In this document: positions 41,856 to 53,800 of the stretch, piece after piece
Numbering within the stretch: position 1 is the stretch's first letter
Layout of the letters: the number at the start of each line of letters is the position of its first letter
Source: Mycoplasmopsis glycophila
GTDB taxonomy: Bacteria > Bacillota_I > Bacilli_A > Mycoplasmatales > Metamycoplasmataceae
Length of the DNA stretch: 64,000 bases
Direction: 5' to 3'
NCBI RefSeq assembly: GCF_900660605.1
Contig: NZ_LR215024.1
Location: forward strand, 434,001 to 498,000
Made by a program: the position numbers and the translations under genes
Notes under the pieces: generated by a model
The model's database searches: none
Told to the model about the DNA's origin: nothing
What the model saw: the letters and a program-made list of their open reading frames with translations, nothing else

Positions 41856-43967
41856 ATGAATATGAACTATGAAAAAGAAGAAAAAGCTTTAGTTAAATAT
41901 GGTAAAAATTTAACCAAATTAGCTGAAGAAAATAAATTAGATCCAGTAATCGGAAGAGACGATGAAATTCGGAGAATGATTAGAATTTTAAGTCGTAAAA
42001 CAAAAAATAATCCAGTTTTAGTGGGGGAACCAGGAGTTGGTAAAACTGCTATTATTGAAGGTTTTGCACATAAAATTATTGAAGGACAAGTTCCTGAAAA
42101 TCTTAAAAAAGCTCAAGTAATTGAAATTGATTTAGCAAGTTTAATCGCTGGAGCTTCATATCAAGGAGAATTTGAAAAAAGATTAAAACAATTACTTAAA
42201 GAAGTAGAAGAAAGCAAAGATGAATTAATTTTATTTATTGATGAAATTCATATGTTAATTGGTACTGGTAAAGCTGGTTCAAATTCTGGTATGGATGCAG
42301 CGAATATTATCAAACCATTAATGGCGCGTGGTGTTTTACATTTAGTTGGAGCAACTACTTTTGACGAATACCGGATTTATATTGAAAGTGATCCTGCGCT
42401 AGAAAGAAGAATGCAAAAAATTGATGTTTCAGAACCTAGTGTTGAAAGTACTATCACAATTTTAAGAGGGATTAAAGAAAGGTTAGAACATTTTCATAAA
42501 GTAAAAATTACAGATGAATCTTTAGTTGCTGCTGCTAAATTATCAAATCGCTATATTACTGATCGTTTTTTACCTGATAAAGCAATTGATCTAGTTGATG
42601 AAGCTGCTGCAACAATTAAAACCGAAATGAACTTCCAGCCTGAAGTTTTAGAAAAACTTAAACAAGAAAAAATTACTCTTGAAATGGAAAAAATCGCTTT
42701 AAGAGATAGCAAAAATAGTAAAGAAAGAGTTGAAGAAATTACTAAATTGCTTGAGGTAAACAAAGCAAATATTACAAAATTAGAAAATCAATGAAATTTA
42801 GAAAAAGAAAAATTAAATAAACTAGCAAATTTACAAAAAAAATTAATTGATTTAAAATTTGCTTTTAATACAGCACAAAATGATGGTAATTTTGAACTTG
42901 CTTCAAAAATCAAATACAGCGATATTCCTAATCTTGAAAAACAAATAAGTGATTTAGAAATGAGTAAAAATTCTGCAAATACTCTTCTTAAAGATACCGT
43001 TAAAGAAGAAGATATTGCAAAAATAGTTTCAAAATGAACTAAAATTCCTGTGCAAAAATTAGTTGAAACAGAAAAAAATAAACTTTTAAATTTAGAAAAA
43101 GAGTTAGATAAAGAAATTATCGGTCAGAAAGAAGCTGTAAATTTAGTTTCACAATCAATTTTAAGAACAAAAATTAATATTAACGATCCAAACAAACCTT
43201 TAGCAAGCTTTTTATTTTTAGGGCCAACTGGAGTTGGTAAAACAGAACTTGCTAGAAAACTTGCTCTTAATCTTTTTGATAGCGAGAAACAAATGATTCG
43301 TTTAGATATGTCAGAATATATGGAAAAACATTCTGTTGCAAAAATTATTGGTGCTCCTCCAGGTTATGTAGGTTATGATGGTGGAGGTCATTTAACTGAA
43401 AGAATTAGAAAAAACCCATATACTATTTTACTTTTAGATGAAATCGAAAAAGCACACCATGATGTCTTGAACGTCTTCTTACAATTACTAGACAATGGTT
43501 TTATAACAGATGCTAAAGGTAAAAATATTAATTGCCGTAATTTAATTGTAATTATGACTTCAAATTTAGGTGCTTTAGAAATTTTGAAGAACAAGAAGCC
43601 TTTACCTGAAAAAGATATCAAAAACATACTTATCAAGTTTTTAAAACCTGAATTTATTAATAGAATTGATGAAATTATTTCGTTTAATCCACTTAAAAAA
43701 GAAGATGTTGAAGAAATAGCAAAAATCGAACTTGAAAAATTAGCAAAAAGAATCAAAGAAGCAAAAGAAATAGAGTTAGTATTTAGCAAAAAAGTAACAG
43801 AAAAAATCGTGAACGAAGCATATGATCCAGAATATGGTGCAAGACCTATTCGCAGATATATACAAAAAAATATTGAAAACATTATTGCTCTTAAAATCAT
43901 TGAGGATAACCTGCAAAACGTTAAATTAGAGCTTAATGTTGAAAATGATAAGTTTAAATTAACTTAA
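41856..43967 (+). CDS. clpB: ATP-dependent chaperone ClpB
   Basis: A 703-residue disaggregase. NBD1 has Walker [10 protein letters not shown] near residue 60, pore loop and Walker [12 protein letters not shown], and arginine finger region [11 protein letters not shown]. The coiled-coil M-domain spans about residues 285-385 ([19 protein letters not shown]...). NBD2 has [15 protein letters not shown] near 452, [10 protein letters not shown] and the ClpB-type end [15 protein letters not shown]. There is no N-terminal Clp repeat domain and no IGF/L ClpP-docking loop, typical of mycoplasma ClpB, which starts directly at the [17 protein letters not shown] block. The ATG at 41856 is chosen because AAGGAGG lies 7 bases upstream; an upstream in-frame ATG at 41799 overlaps the CIRCE element. 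It is heat-regulated by CIRCE. Confidence 0.96.
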
Positions 43968-44000
43968 TAATAGCTAAAATTAGATTTAAAAGACAAGACA

Positions 44001-44042
44001 AAAAACACACGAAACATTTTTGAATCGTGTGTTTTTGTTTTT
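44001..44042. terminator. Terminator after clpB
   Basis: A 12-bp stem AAAAACACACGA / TCGTGTGTTTTT, followed by further T, 33 bases after the clpB stop. The symmetric flanks allow function in both directions. Confidence 0.92.
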
Positions 44043-44192
44043 TAAATTTAGTAAATTGTAAAAGCAATTCATGGAACAAAATCTAGTAATTATCATAAAT
44101 AAATCAAATTTTTCAACTTTTTTTGAAAGAATAGGCCAAAAAAATTATCTATTATATGCTAGGAAAAAATCTTAGCAAGGAAAAGGAGGAAC

Positions 44193-44279
44193 ATGAAAAA
44201 GAAAAAAGTGTGAAACTTGAAAGATATATTCGTTTTACTAAAATTATTGATAATTTTAATAATTTTGGTTAAATTTTAA
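44193..44279 (+). CDS. 28-residue hydrophobic peptide, candidate type I toxin 2
   Basis: The frame reads MKKKKVWNLKDIF, then VLLKLLIILIILVKF, with one UGA Trp. It has a basic N-terminus and one membrane helix. The Shine-Dalgarno AAAAGGAGGAAC is excellent. Upstream, TTGAAA and TATTAT/TATATG form a promoter at about 44130-44157, and the message would start with the stem-loop GCTAGGA / TCTTAGC. After the stop, TTCCTCTTTTTC (44291-44302) can pair over 12 bp (one G-U) with GAAAAGGAGGAA (44180-44191) of its own ribosome binding site, a fold-back lock. Convergent antisense RNA and shared terminator follow. Compared with module 1 it lacks a leader frame. Toxicity is inferred. Confidence 0.65.
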
Positions 44280-44311
44280 TTTTTTTGAGTTTCCTCTTTT
44301 TCAAAATAATT

Positions 44312-44343
44312 AAAAACACCTTGTTGCCTCAAGGTGTTTTTTC
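44312..44343. terminator. Bidirectional terminator of TA module 2
   Basis: Stem AACACCTT / AAGGTGTT with an 8-base loop between A and T runs, with the same stem as module 1. It ends both the peptide message from the left and the antisense RNA from the right. Confidence 0.88.
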
Positions 44344-44387
44344 TTTCTTTTAATAGAAAGGGGAACATGAATTGCATAATTATTATA
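44312..44387 (-). ncRNA. Candidate antisense RNA (antitoxin) of type I TA module 2
   Basis: A minus-strand TATAAT (complement of 44382-44387) should start an RNA near 44375 that ends at the shared terminator, about 65 nt long. Its 5' part carries TTCATGTTCCCCTTT, the complement of 44357-44371. That sequence is a direct repeat (one base shorter) of the ribosome binding site and start codon of the peptide gene at 44182-44197, so it can pair with the start region of the message. Confidence 0.6.
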
Positions 44388-44417
44388 AAAGATTTTCTAA
44401 CCTTTTGAGAAATAATT

Positions 44418-46118
44418 TTATTTTTCTTTTAATGAAATAAATACTTCGTTAAGCTGTTTTTCATCAATACCGCTTGGTGCGTTTGTGAAAATATCTTCGT
44501 TTTTCGAGTTTTTAGGAAAAGCAATTACGTCTCTAATTGTTTTTTGGTTTGCTAAAATCATTACTAAACGATCGATTCCTAAACCTATTCCACAGTGTGG
44601 AGGTACACCATATTTAAATGCTTCAAGGAAGAAACCAAATTTATTTTGTTGTGTTTGTTCGTCCATACCAATAAGTTCAAACATTTTCTTTTGTGTTGTT
44701 TCGTCAAAGATTCTTGCTGAACCACTACCTAACTCAAAACCATTTAACACTAAATCATAGCTTTTAGCTTTGATTTTATCTTTTGGTAAAGTATCTAATT
44801 GATCAAGTGGATTGTCAAATTGAGTAAATGGGTGATGTGCTGCTGCCCAAGTGTTGTTTTCTTCATCATACTCAAACATTGGTCAATCAGTAATTCATGA
44901 AAAATTGTATTCATCTTTTGCTCAGTTGAATCATGAATTTAATTCAACTCTAATTGCTCCTAATGCTTGTGATGCGTTTTCGTATTTATCGGCACAAATT
45001 AAATATGTTCCGTTTGGATTTGTTTGTTTGTCGATTAATTCTTTTACAGCTTCAGGAACTTTGTTTGCAAAGTTTGTTGTTGTAATTTCTTTATTTTCTA
45101 CCACAAAAAAGAAAAGAGCTTTCACTTTGTTCTTTTTAGCAATTTCTTCAAGTGTTTTAAATTCTTTTTTCGAGATACTTTCATCAATTTTTAATAATCT
45201 AATGCTTTGTGCGTCTTTTATGATACTAAAATCGGTGTTAGCACAAAAATTTGGTATTGTGATAATTATATTGTCAAAACGAACATCAGGTTTATCTGTT
45301 CCGTATTTATCGATACAATCGTCAAATTTAAGACGTTTAAATGGAATTGTAACTTCTACATTCATTACTTTTTTCATAAGATATTGAAACATTTTTTCAA
45401 TATAACTTTGAAAATATTGAACATCCATAAAGCTCACTTCCATATCTAGTTGTGTAAATTCTGGTTGTCTATCTTTTCTTGAATCTTCATCACGGAAACA
45501 TCTTGCTATTTGATAGTATTTTTCAAATCCAGAAATCATAAGAAGTTGTTTAAATAACTGTGGACTTTGTGGAAGCGCATAGAAGCTATTATATGATCTT
45601 GTAGGAACCAAAAAGTCTCTAGCTCCTTCAGGAGTAGCTTTAGTTAAAATCGGTGTTTCAACTTCTAAAAAACCTTCGCTTTGTAAAAATTCACGCATTG
45701 CAAAAATAACTTTATTTCTTAAAATGATATTATTTTGCATAACAGGTCTTCTAAGGTCTAAAAAACGATTTTTTAATCTAATTTCTTCTTTGACTTCAAT
45801 ATCATCACGAATCGAAAAAGGCAATTCTTTTGCTAAAGATAGTATTTTGTATTCTTCAACAATTACTTCGATTTCACCTGTTGGTAGACTTAAATTAGGA
45901 TCTTTTCTTTTAACAACAGTTCCAGTTACTTCTAAAACGCTTTCTTTTGAAAATGTAATGGGTTTGTTAAAGACAAGTTGTGTAATTCCAAATTTATCTC
46001 TTAAGTCAACAAAATTAAGCTCACCAAAACGTCTTTTATTTGCTACTCAACCATAAAGAGTTACCTTTTGACCTTCGTTAGCTAATGTTAATTGATTATT
46101 ATTAATGTTCTTATTCAT
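44418..46118 (-). CDS. aspS: Aspartyl-tRNA synthetase
   Basis: A 566-residue class IIb synthetase. An N-terminal OB-fold anticodon-binding domain ([26 protein letters not shown]) is followed by motif 1 around [22 protein letters not shown], motif 2 [21 protein letters not shown], a bacterial-type GAD insertion (shorter and diverged, about residues 270-390), and motif 3 [15 protein letters not shown]. It charges tRNA-Asp. ATG at 46118 overlaps the end of hisS by 8 bases, so the two synthetases form an operon, an arrangement common in Firmicutes. Confidence 0.95.
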
Positions 46119-47457
46119 AACCAAAAGCTCCTTCTATAAATTGTTCTGCAAAATCAGGATCAATTTCTTGTATTTCATGATCCACTAAAAAATGAATCAA
46201 ATCAATTAATGATTCTTGTGATTTTCTAATATGCATTTTATCACCTGTTTCTAAATGCTTAACAAGTAATAAATCAGGGCGTTGGGGATCATCTGTGATT
46301 AAAATTTCTGCGTTATATTTTTGTGCTTTCTCAAAAATCTTTTTCGGTTTTATTTGTTTATACTCCAATTTAATATTTTGGAATAAACCTCTTAAAACAA
46401 GATTACCTACTCTTGCTAAAAAATCAAGGTTTTGTTCTGTATCTGAAACAGCTAAATAAAATGTGTAGTTTTCAATTTGTTCTTTGAGATTTTCTTCTTC
46501 AATTATTCGATTTTCAATAATGCTCATTAAACGATCAACACCAAAACCAAAACCAACACTTGAAAGTTCTGGACCATCTAATTCTTTAATTAAGTTAGAA
46601 TATCTTCCACCACCAATTAAAGTGCTTTGACTACCAACGTTATCATCATTTGCAACAAATTCAAAAACAATTTCATCATAGTAATCAAGCCCTCGAACAA
46701 GATCGCTATCAACTTCAAATTCAATTTCTCATTCTTCTAGTGTCTTTTTGATTTTTGAAAAATAATTTTTTGATTCTTCAGATAAATAATCTCAAATCTT
46801 TGGTGCATTTTTCATAAATTCTAATTTAGAATCTCTTTTGTCATCTAGTATTCTTAAAACGCCACCATTTTCTAATCTTTTTTGTGATTGTTCGCTCAAT
46901 TCATTTTTATACTTTTGTAAATATTCAGTTAGTGCTTGTGCGTAATTTTTTCTGCTTATTGCATCTCCAATAGTATTGATTTTTAAAGTGGTTTTAATTT
47001 CAAAGTTAAATAAAAGAATTTGTGCCATAAAAATTACTTCAACATCTTTTAAGTAATTTTTTTCTCCAATATACTCAACACCTGCTTGATAAAACTGTCT
47101 CATTCTACCTTTTTGTGGTTGCTCGTATCTGAACATAGGGCCAAAATAAGCGAATTTTTCAATGTTTTCTGCATATCATTTATTTTCAATTAAGGCACGA
47201 ACAAAAGGGGCTGTCCCTTCTGGCCTTAAGCAAATATCGCGATCACCTTTGTCCTTAAATTCATACATTTCTTTGTGAACAATATCACTAGTTTCTCCAA
47301 CACTTCGTTTAAAAAGTGATGCTGATTCCATAATTGGTGTTTCGATCATTTTGAAATCAAATGTACTAGAAATTCTTTCGAATGCTTCTTGAATTTGTTT
47401 TTTAACTTGGAAACTAACTGGATTATAATCCTTTGTTCCTTTAATTTTATTAAACAT
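46111..47457 (-). CDS. hisS: Histidyl-tRNA synthetase
   Basis: A 448-residue class IIa synthetase. It starts MFNKIKGTKDYNPVSFQVKK, with motif 1 in FDFKMIETPIMESASLFKRSVGE, CLRPEGTAPFVRALIE, motif 2 FRYEQPQKGRMRQFYQAGVEYIG, the histidine-specific loop VRGLDYYDEIVFEFV, and motif 3 SSVGFGFGVDRLMSII. A shortened C-terminal anticodon-binding domain (FYLAVSDTEQNLDFLARVGNLV) follows. It is the first gene of the hisS-aspS operon; a Shine-Dalgarno (AAGGAGAAACC) precedes it. No T-box leader is visible in the 359 bases upstream. Confidence 0.95.
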
Positions 47458-47816
47458 GGTTTCTCCTTGAAAATTAGAGTAATTAAAACTTATGAAGGTA
47501 TAAATATTTTAAATTATATTACTATATTTTATTTTGTTTTTTAAAATGCTTGAAATTCAAATTAATTTATCTTGTTTAATTTTCTTTTGAGCTGTTTATT
47601 TGAATTTTGACTAGTCAAATTAGCTTATCCTATGGAAAATAAATGCTTTTTGTTATTTTTGAATTTACTATATAATTTATAAATATTTAAAAATAATGTT
47701 TGACCCCGTTTTATATATATATATATATATAAACTGATGAAATAAATTTATTGATAGAAATTGAAATTATGTTTTAAAATCCACGGGCAAAATTTTAAAT
47801 AGATAGCGAGGTAAAA
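47458..47816. promoter_or_regulatory. Divergent control region of hisS and the giant protein operon
   Basis: 359 bases without a gene. A good TATAAT lies near 47671 on the plus strand with TTGTTA upstream, followed by the (TA)10 tract at 47712-47731 and GCGAGGTAAAA before the start of the giant protein gene. The minus side carries the AT-rich hisS promoter. If the 47671 promoter is used, the TA tract lies in the 5' UTR; if the tract itself acts as -10, its length would set promoter strength. Confidence 0.5.
47712..47731. repeat. (TA)10 dinucleotide repeat upstream of the giant surface proteins
   Basis: Ten uninterrupted TA units, 85 bases before the start codon of the first giant protein gene. 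Simple repeats in front of mycoplasma surface genes commonly change length and switch expression. Confidence 0.9.
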
Positions 47817-50800
47817 ATGAAAAAATCAAAAACTTTATCTAAAGCAGTTATTCTTGGAACAAGTCTTGCTGCTGCTGGACTTGGAGGTGTGATATTAGCA
47901 CTTCATGAAGGTATGAAGAAAGATAAACCACTTGCATTCCAGAGAGAATTTGGTCAAGTTAAAGAGTTTGAAGCGGAAGTTTTAAATTTTCTTCAATCAA
48001 CAATTAATCCTGAAACAAATGAATCTTCATTAAGCAAAGAAGCACAAGAAGAAATTTATGAAATCTTACTTGAAATTAAATTAAGCAAGGAAAATCCTGA
48101 AACTAACTCATTAAGCGCTCAAGAACTTACAAACAAACTTGGACGCGAATTTGCTTACACAAAACTTAAGGAAGCAATTCGTAATGGGTCACAAGAAGAT
48201 GTTAAGGAAGCTTTAAATCAGATCACAAATGAAATTAAAGATCCTGAATTAAAAGAACAATTTTTACAAAATTCAAGAGATGTCATGAATTCAATTCAAA
48301 ACGGTGATTTAAACAAAGAAGACAAAATTAAACTTGCAAACCAACTCAAAGAACAAAGTCAAAACGTTTTCGAAAAACAAAATGATATTATTGTTCCTGC
48401 ACAAAATATCTTGTGAAAAATCAAAGACGAATTAGCTGCAAAACCTGAAAACTATAAGCCAGAAGATAAAGCTAAAGCACAAGCTATCATTCATGCATTA
48501 GAAGGTGCACTAGATCAAAACGTTTTATCTGCAGAAAACGTTTCTCAATTAACTGAAGCACTTGTTGACACATATAATGACTTAATGGACCTTAAAAAGG
48601 AAACTGAACTTGAATATCAAAAATATTTAAGCAAAAGTGAAGCAACAAAACAAAAAGTTCTTGAGTCAAAATTAAGTAATGAAGATAAAAATAAACTTTT
48701 AGACAAAATTAATGCTTTCAATGATCAAGCAGGTTCAAAAGATTTAGTTTATGCTAATAACAAATACGATGAACTTAAAGAACTTGAAAAAGCTTTAGAT
48801 CAATTAGCTCAAGAAATGGATGATAAAAACAAAGATAATGATGTAATTAGAGAAGAAATCGAAACCATTTTATCTTCAGCTGCTACTTTAAGTCACCAAA
48901 ACTTAAATAATACATTAGCAAATGAAATTGCTAAATTAAGAGAAAGTTTAAGCGATCCAAAACTTACTAAAGACCAACTCATTGAACTTAAAAAAGATGC
49001 TCAATCAAAAATTGAATATGCAAAAACTAATCAAAACTCAATCGATAGAACAAATGACTTAATCGATCGTGCAAATGCAAATCAATTAATCACGGAAGCA
49101 CAGAAAAACGAATTAAAAGCTGAAATTGAATCAATTAACGGCGATGATCTTGCATCTCTTACTAAAGATGAAAATGCAAAAATAGATGACGTTATCGAAA
49201 AATTAACTCGTGCACAAAGAGTTAATGATGAATTAAATCGTCTTAAAGGAATTGTTGATGAAAAAATTCAAAGTCCATATGCAGATCACGAAGTTCTTAA
49301 TGCTATTTTGTCAGAAATAGCCGCTTTACAAGATGAGACAATTAATCAATGAGATGATCTTGATAGCGAAAAAGATTTAACTTGAAGAGCAGAAGACAAA
49401 ATTAACGAATTATTCGACAAACTCAGAGATGCTAATAAAAATGAACTTAAAAATTTAATCGCTAAAGGTCAAGAAGCTCAAAATAATCCTGATGTTGCAC
49501 CTTCAATTAAAAATTCATTAAAAGCTCTTGAAACAATTTCTACTCCATTAACTAATGAATATTCAAGTGCAACAAATAAACAAATTGATCCAAAAATCAA
49601 AGAGTACAAAAAACTTTTAGATGATGCTAGATTAAGTGACAAAGTTTCGAAAATTAATAACGAAACAAATGCATTTAAAGATACAATCGCAGCAATGCCA
49701 ACTGACAATAACAGAAATGACCAAGCTGACATTTATAAAGCTAAAATTGACAGCTTATTAAACCGTATCAATGTAATTCACTCAACACCAAATAAATCAA
49801 ATGCACAAAAAGAAGAAGAAATTGATGCTCTTTATGAACAAATTAAAGCAATCGAAGCTTCTCAAAAAGATCTTCAAAGATTAATGGACGAGCAAAATGT
49901 TTTAGTAAACATTTTAAATGACCTTGACAATGATCCTGAAATCAAAAGACAAATTCTTTCAGAAGTAAATGAAGCAAATGCTCTTTTAGATTCACAAAAC
50001 AATGTCTTTAGAAAACCAGGTGAGTATGATATTGATCGTGAAATCGAAAAATTAAAAGAACTTGAAGATTTAATCAAAGATAAAAAAGCAAAAATTGTTT
50101 CAGATCAGTACTACACAAAAACATTGAAACAAATTAATTCTGCATTCTCTCCATATCGTGACGGTGTTCTTCCAAGTGCTTTAGAAACTAAATTCAAAAA
50201 TGAGCTTGAAAATCTTAAAGCAATTTTAGATGATCCTAACACAGATTCAAAAGCTTATGATGATGCTGTTGAAGCAATTAGAAATCTTCAAGCTAACATT
50301 CAAGCTGCTGCTGATTTAGAAAAAGCTCGTCGTGCTTTAAAAGATGAAATTCAAAGAACAGAAGACATGGGTCTTGGGACATATAAACCACAAGATCAAG
50401 TTGATGCTGCAAATGCTAAACTTGCAAAAATCGATGACTTTATTGCTAACCTTGGTTCTCCTTCTGTTGGTCCATTAGCATACGAAGAACTAAAAAATGA
50501 AGCTATGGCACAAAAAGATGGTCTTCAAATTGCTCAAGAAAAAGCTAAATTTGACAAAGCGCTTGATAATCTTAAAAAATACATCACTCCATCAGAAGAA
50601 ACAGATTCTGAACTTTCAAAAGAATTAGAAGCTAAAATTACAGAAAATATTAAAGTTGCACAAGAAAAAGCTGAAAGCATTGTTGGCCCAATTAATGAAA
50701 TCGAAAAAATCAACACAATCAAATTAACAGCTGAACAAGTAAAAAATAACATTCCGCTTGCTGCAAAATTAAAAGAAGCTCAAGCAAGATACAAAGAATT

Positions 50801-53800
50801 AACAGCAAAAGATCCAATGGATGAAGGTGATCAAATTATTGCGAACCAACTTAAAGATGTTATTGAAGCTAATTTGATGAATTTAGGTGATTCTCCTACA
50901 AAAATCAACGAAAAAATTGAGAATATTATAGCTGAATTAAACAAAATTCAAGCAAAACAAGAAGCTTTAGAATCTCTTAAAGAGTTTGAAAAAATTTATA
51001 CAGATGCTGACTCTCCAAAAGCTATCTTCGCTGATTCTAAACAAAAATGAGATCAACAATTAGCAGAATTTAAAGAAAGATTTGCTGATCCAAATCAAAA
51101 TTTAGACGAACTAATTAAACTTAAAAAAGATATTGATCGTGCTTTAAGTGAAGATCAAACCGAAAAAGATAGACTTGAAAAAGAATTAAAAGATACTTAC
51201 AATAAAGCTGATGAACTTTACACACAATTAAAATTACAAAATCCTCTTAAAGATCCTAATAATCCATCAGAATTAGCAGAAAACTCAAAACTTAAAGGAG
51301 TTTGAGATGAAATTGCTGCATTAAAAGATGAAAGTGGTAATTTTGTTGATGGAGCAACGCCTCAAAAAATCGAAGAATTAATTGACAAAATGAGAATAGA
51401 AAATCTTAAAGACATTTTCAATAGTAAAAAAGACACTTTAGATAAAAGATTAGAAGGAATTCAAGGAATCGAAGGTCATACTGAACCAGTTGATTCATTA
51501 AAAAATAAAGTAAGTACAGCGGCTGGAGAATGATCGAAACTTGTTAATAATCAAGATACAGATCTGAATGAGCTTACCGAAGAACAACTTAAAGAATACA
51601 TTCAAAAACTTGATAGTTTAGATTCGTATACCGAAGAAGCGAAAGCTCTTGTGGATGCTTATCCTAATTCAAAAAACCCTGAAGAGATTGACCAAGCTAT
51701 TAATAATAACCTAATTGATCCAACAGATGGTGTAATTGATATCAAAGAAAAAACAAAAAATCTTCGTGATGCTAGATATGGTGCAAAAGAAGAAGAAGAG
51801 CTCCGTAAAGAAGTTCAAAGTAAACTAGATGCTCTTGATGAAGAGGTAAAATCAGAATCGAACTTACCTGATGATGCTTATGCTAAAGATCAACTTGCTG
51901 AACTTGATCAGTTAATTGATTCTAAAAAAGAAGCTTTAGCTGCAGCGAAAGGAAAAGACGCAATTAGAGCTATTGAAGAAAAAGCTACTAAAATTAAAGA
52001 AAACCTTGATGCTATCAAAGACTTTGCTAAAAAAGTTTATGAATTTTCTAATAAAGCAGACGAAGCAATTACACAAGCAGCTCCTGGTGATGCAGTTGCA
52101 TTAGAAAACTTAAAAGCTAGATTTAAAGAAGATTTAGAAAAAGCGGCCAAAAAACAATACACAAATCCTGATTCAAAAGTTATTCAGGATCTTATAAAGA
52201 AACAAGAAAACTATTCTTCATTATTAAAATCAATTCAAGATTTTAATACCAAATACAACGCAACTAAAGATAAATTAAATAATTTAAATTATGGCGATGG
52301 TTTTGGTGTTATTTCAGGAATGAACTTCAAATTAAGTGATGATGCACAAGAAGAAAGTTTTAGTTCTTTAACAAAAGATGATGTTAAGACAAAAATGCTT
52401 GAATCTCTTGCTGTCCTTAAAACTTTCTCTGAAAATATCGATTATTCAAATACAGAAATTGATGTTCTTGACCTTAAAAAAGAACTTGCTCTTATTAATG
52501 TTTCGTTAAATAACTTTGATCAATTAGTAGATAAGCAAAAAGAAGCTCTTGAAAAAGTAAAAACTATCAGCGATGATGCTACAGCTAAAAAAGACCAGTT
52601 CCAAACATTAAATGTTAATGATAAATCTTTAATCGAAGATTATGGATATGAATTTGATAAAAAGAATGTCGGTGAAACCATTTTAAACTCAGGTATTGTT
52701 TCAAAACAAAATTCTGATAATTTACCAAGTGATAGCGTTGAAAATATTGAAAACAAATATAGAGAACTTCAATCATTAAATGCAAGCATTAAATCTAAAA
52801 TTAATTCAGATAAAGCTATTTTAGATAACAAAACATTAGAAATTGATTCATTAAATGATGAAATCGTTAAACTTAATAATCAAATTACTTACCAAGTAAA
52901 AGAATGAGAAATAGCAAAAGAAAGAATAACCGAATTAGAGGCTCAAAACTCTTATACAACTGAAGATTTAACAACAAAAATTGAAAGTGCAAAACAAGCT
53001 GCTAATTTAATTAAAGAAGAAATTGTCTCAAAACTTACTACTTTAAAACAAAAAGAACAAGATCTACAAAATAAACAAAACGAATTAGAAAAAGCTTTCT
53101 ATCAAATTCAATATGATCTTCAAAAATACAAAGAAAATTTAGATTTACAAAATAAACTTTCTGAAATATTATTTGAATACGCAACAAATCAAGTTGTAGA
53201 TCAAAGATTATCAACCAAATCAAAAGCATTAGGATGAAAAAATCAAGTTTTAATTAATAAAGCAAATGATTTAGAATCAGAAATTGAACAAAAACAAGAA
53301 TTATATACTCAAAGACAAGTAAAAATAAAAGCAGTTAAAGATTCTATCAATACTCTTAATAGTGAAGATGTATTACCAGTTCTTGTTTCTGATGCTACAT
53401 CAAGTAATAACCAAAAAGCTCAAGAAAAATACAAACTCGCTAATGAAAAAATTAGTAATTTATATTTAGATATTCTTAAATACATTTCTAAAGCTTATTC
53501 AACTACACAGCTAGATGATTACAATAGTTATATCGATAGCGTTAATAAAGTTCCTAATTCATACAAAGCAATAGCAAATAAAATTTACGAATTAGAAACA
53601 AAAATTGAAGAAATTAAAAACAACGCAGACATTAAAGATAATTTACATATCAAATCTCTTGTTGGTCAAATTGAAAGTGAAATTAACTACATCAAAGGAC
53701 AACTACAAGCGGATTCTAATAATTTATCTTCACTTTATCAAGCTAATACAGATCAAAACTTTATTAAACAATGAGATGATTTATTAGCTTTCCAAATCCG

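Noticed and set aside
43388-43900. 170-residue frame opposite clpB
   Set aside because: It is the antisense of NBD2 of ClpB. Long antisense frames arise from the codon bias of AT-rich coding DNA.
44851-45387. 178-residue plus-strand frame opposite aspS
   Set aside because: Antisense to aspS motifs, with no promoter or ribosome binding site.
47458-47816. T-box leader of hisS
   Set aside because: No T-box sequence, specifier stem or antiterminator/terminator pair is visible on the minus strand before hisS.
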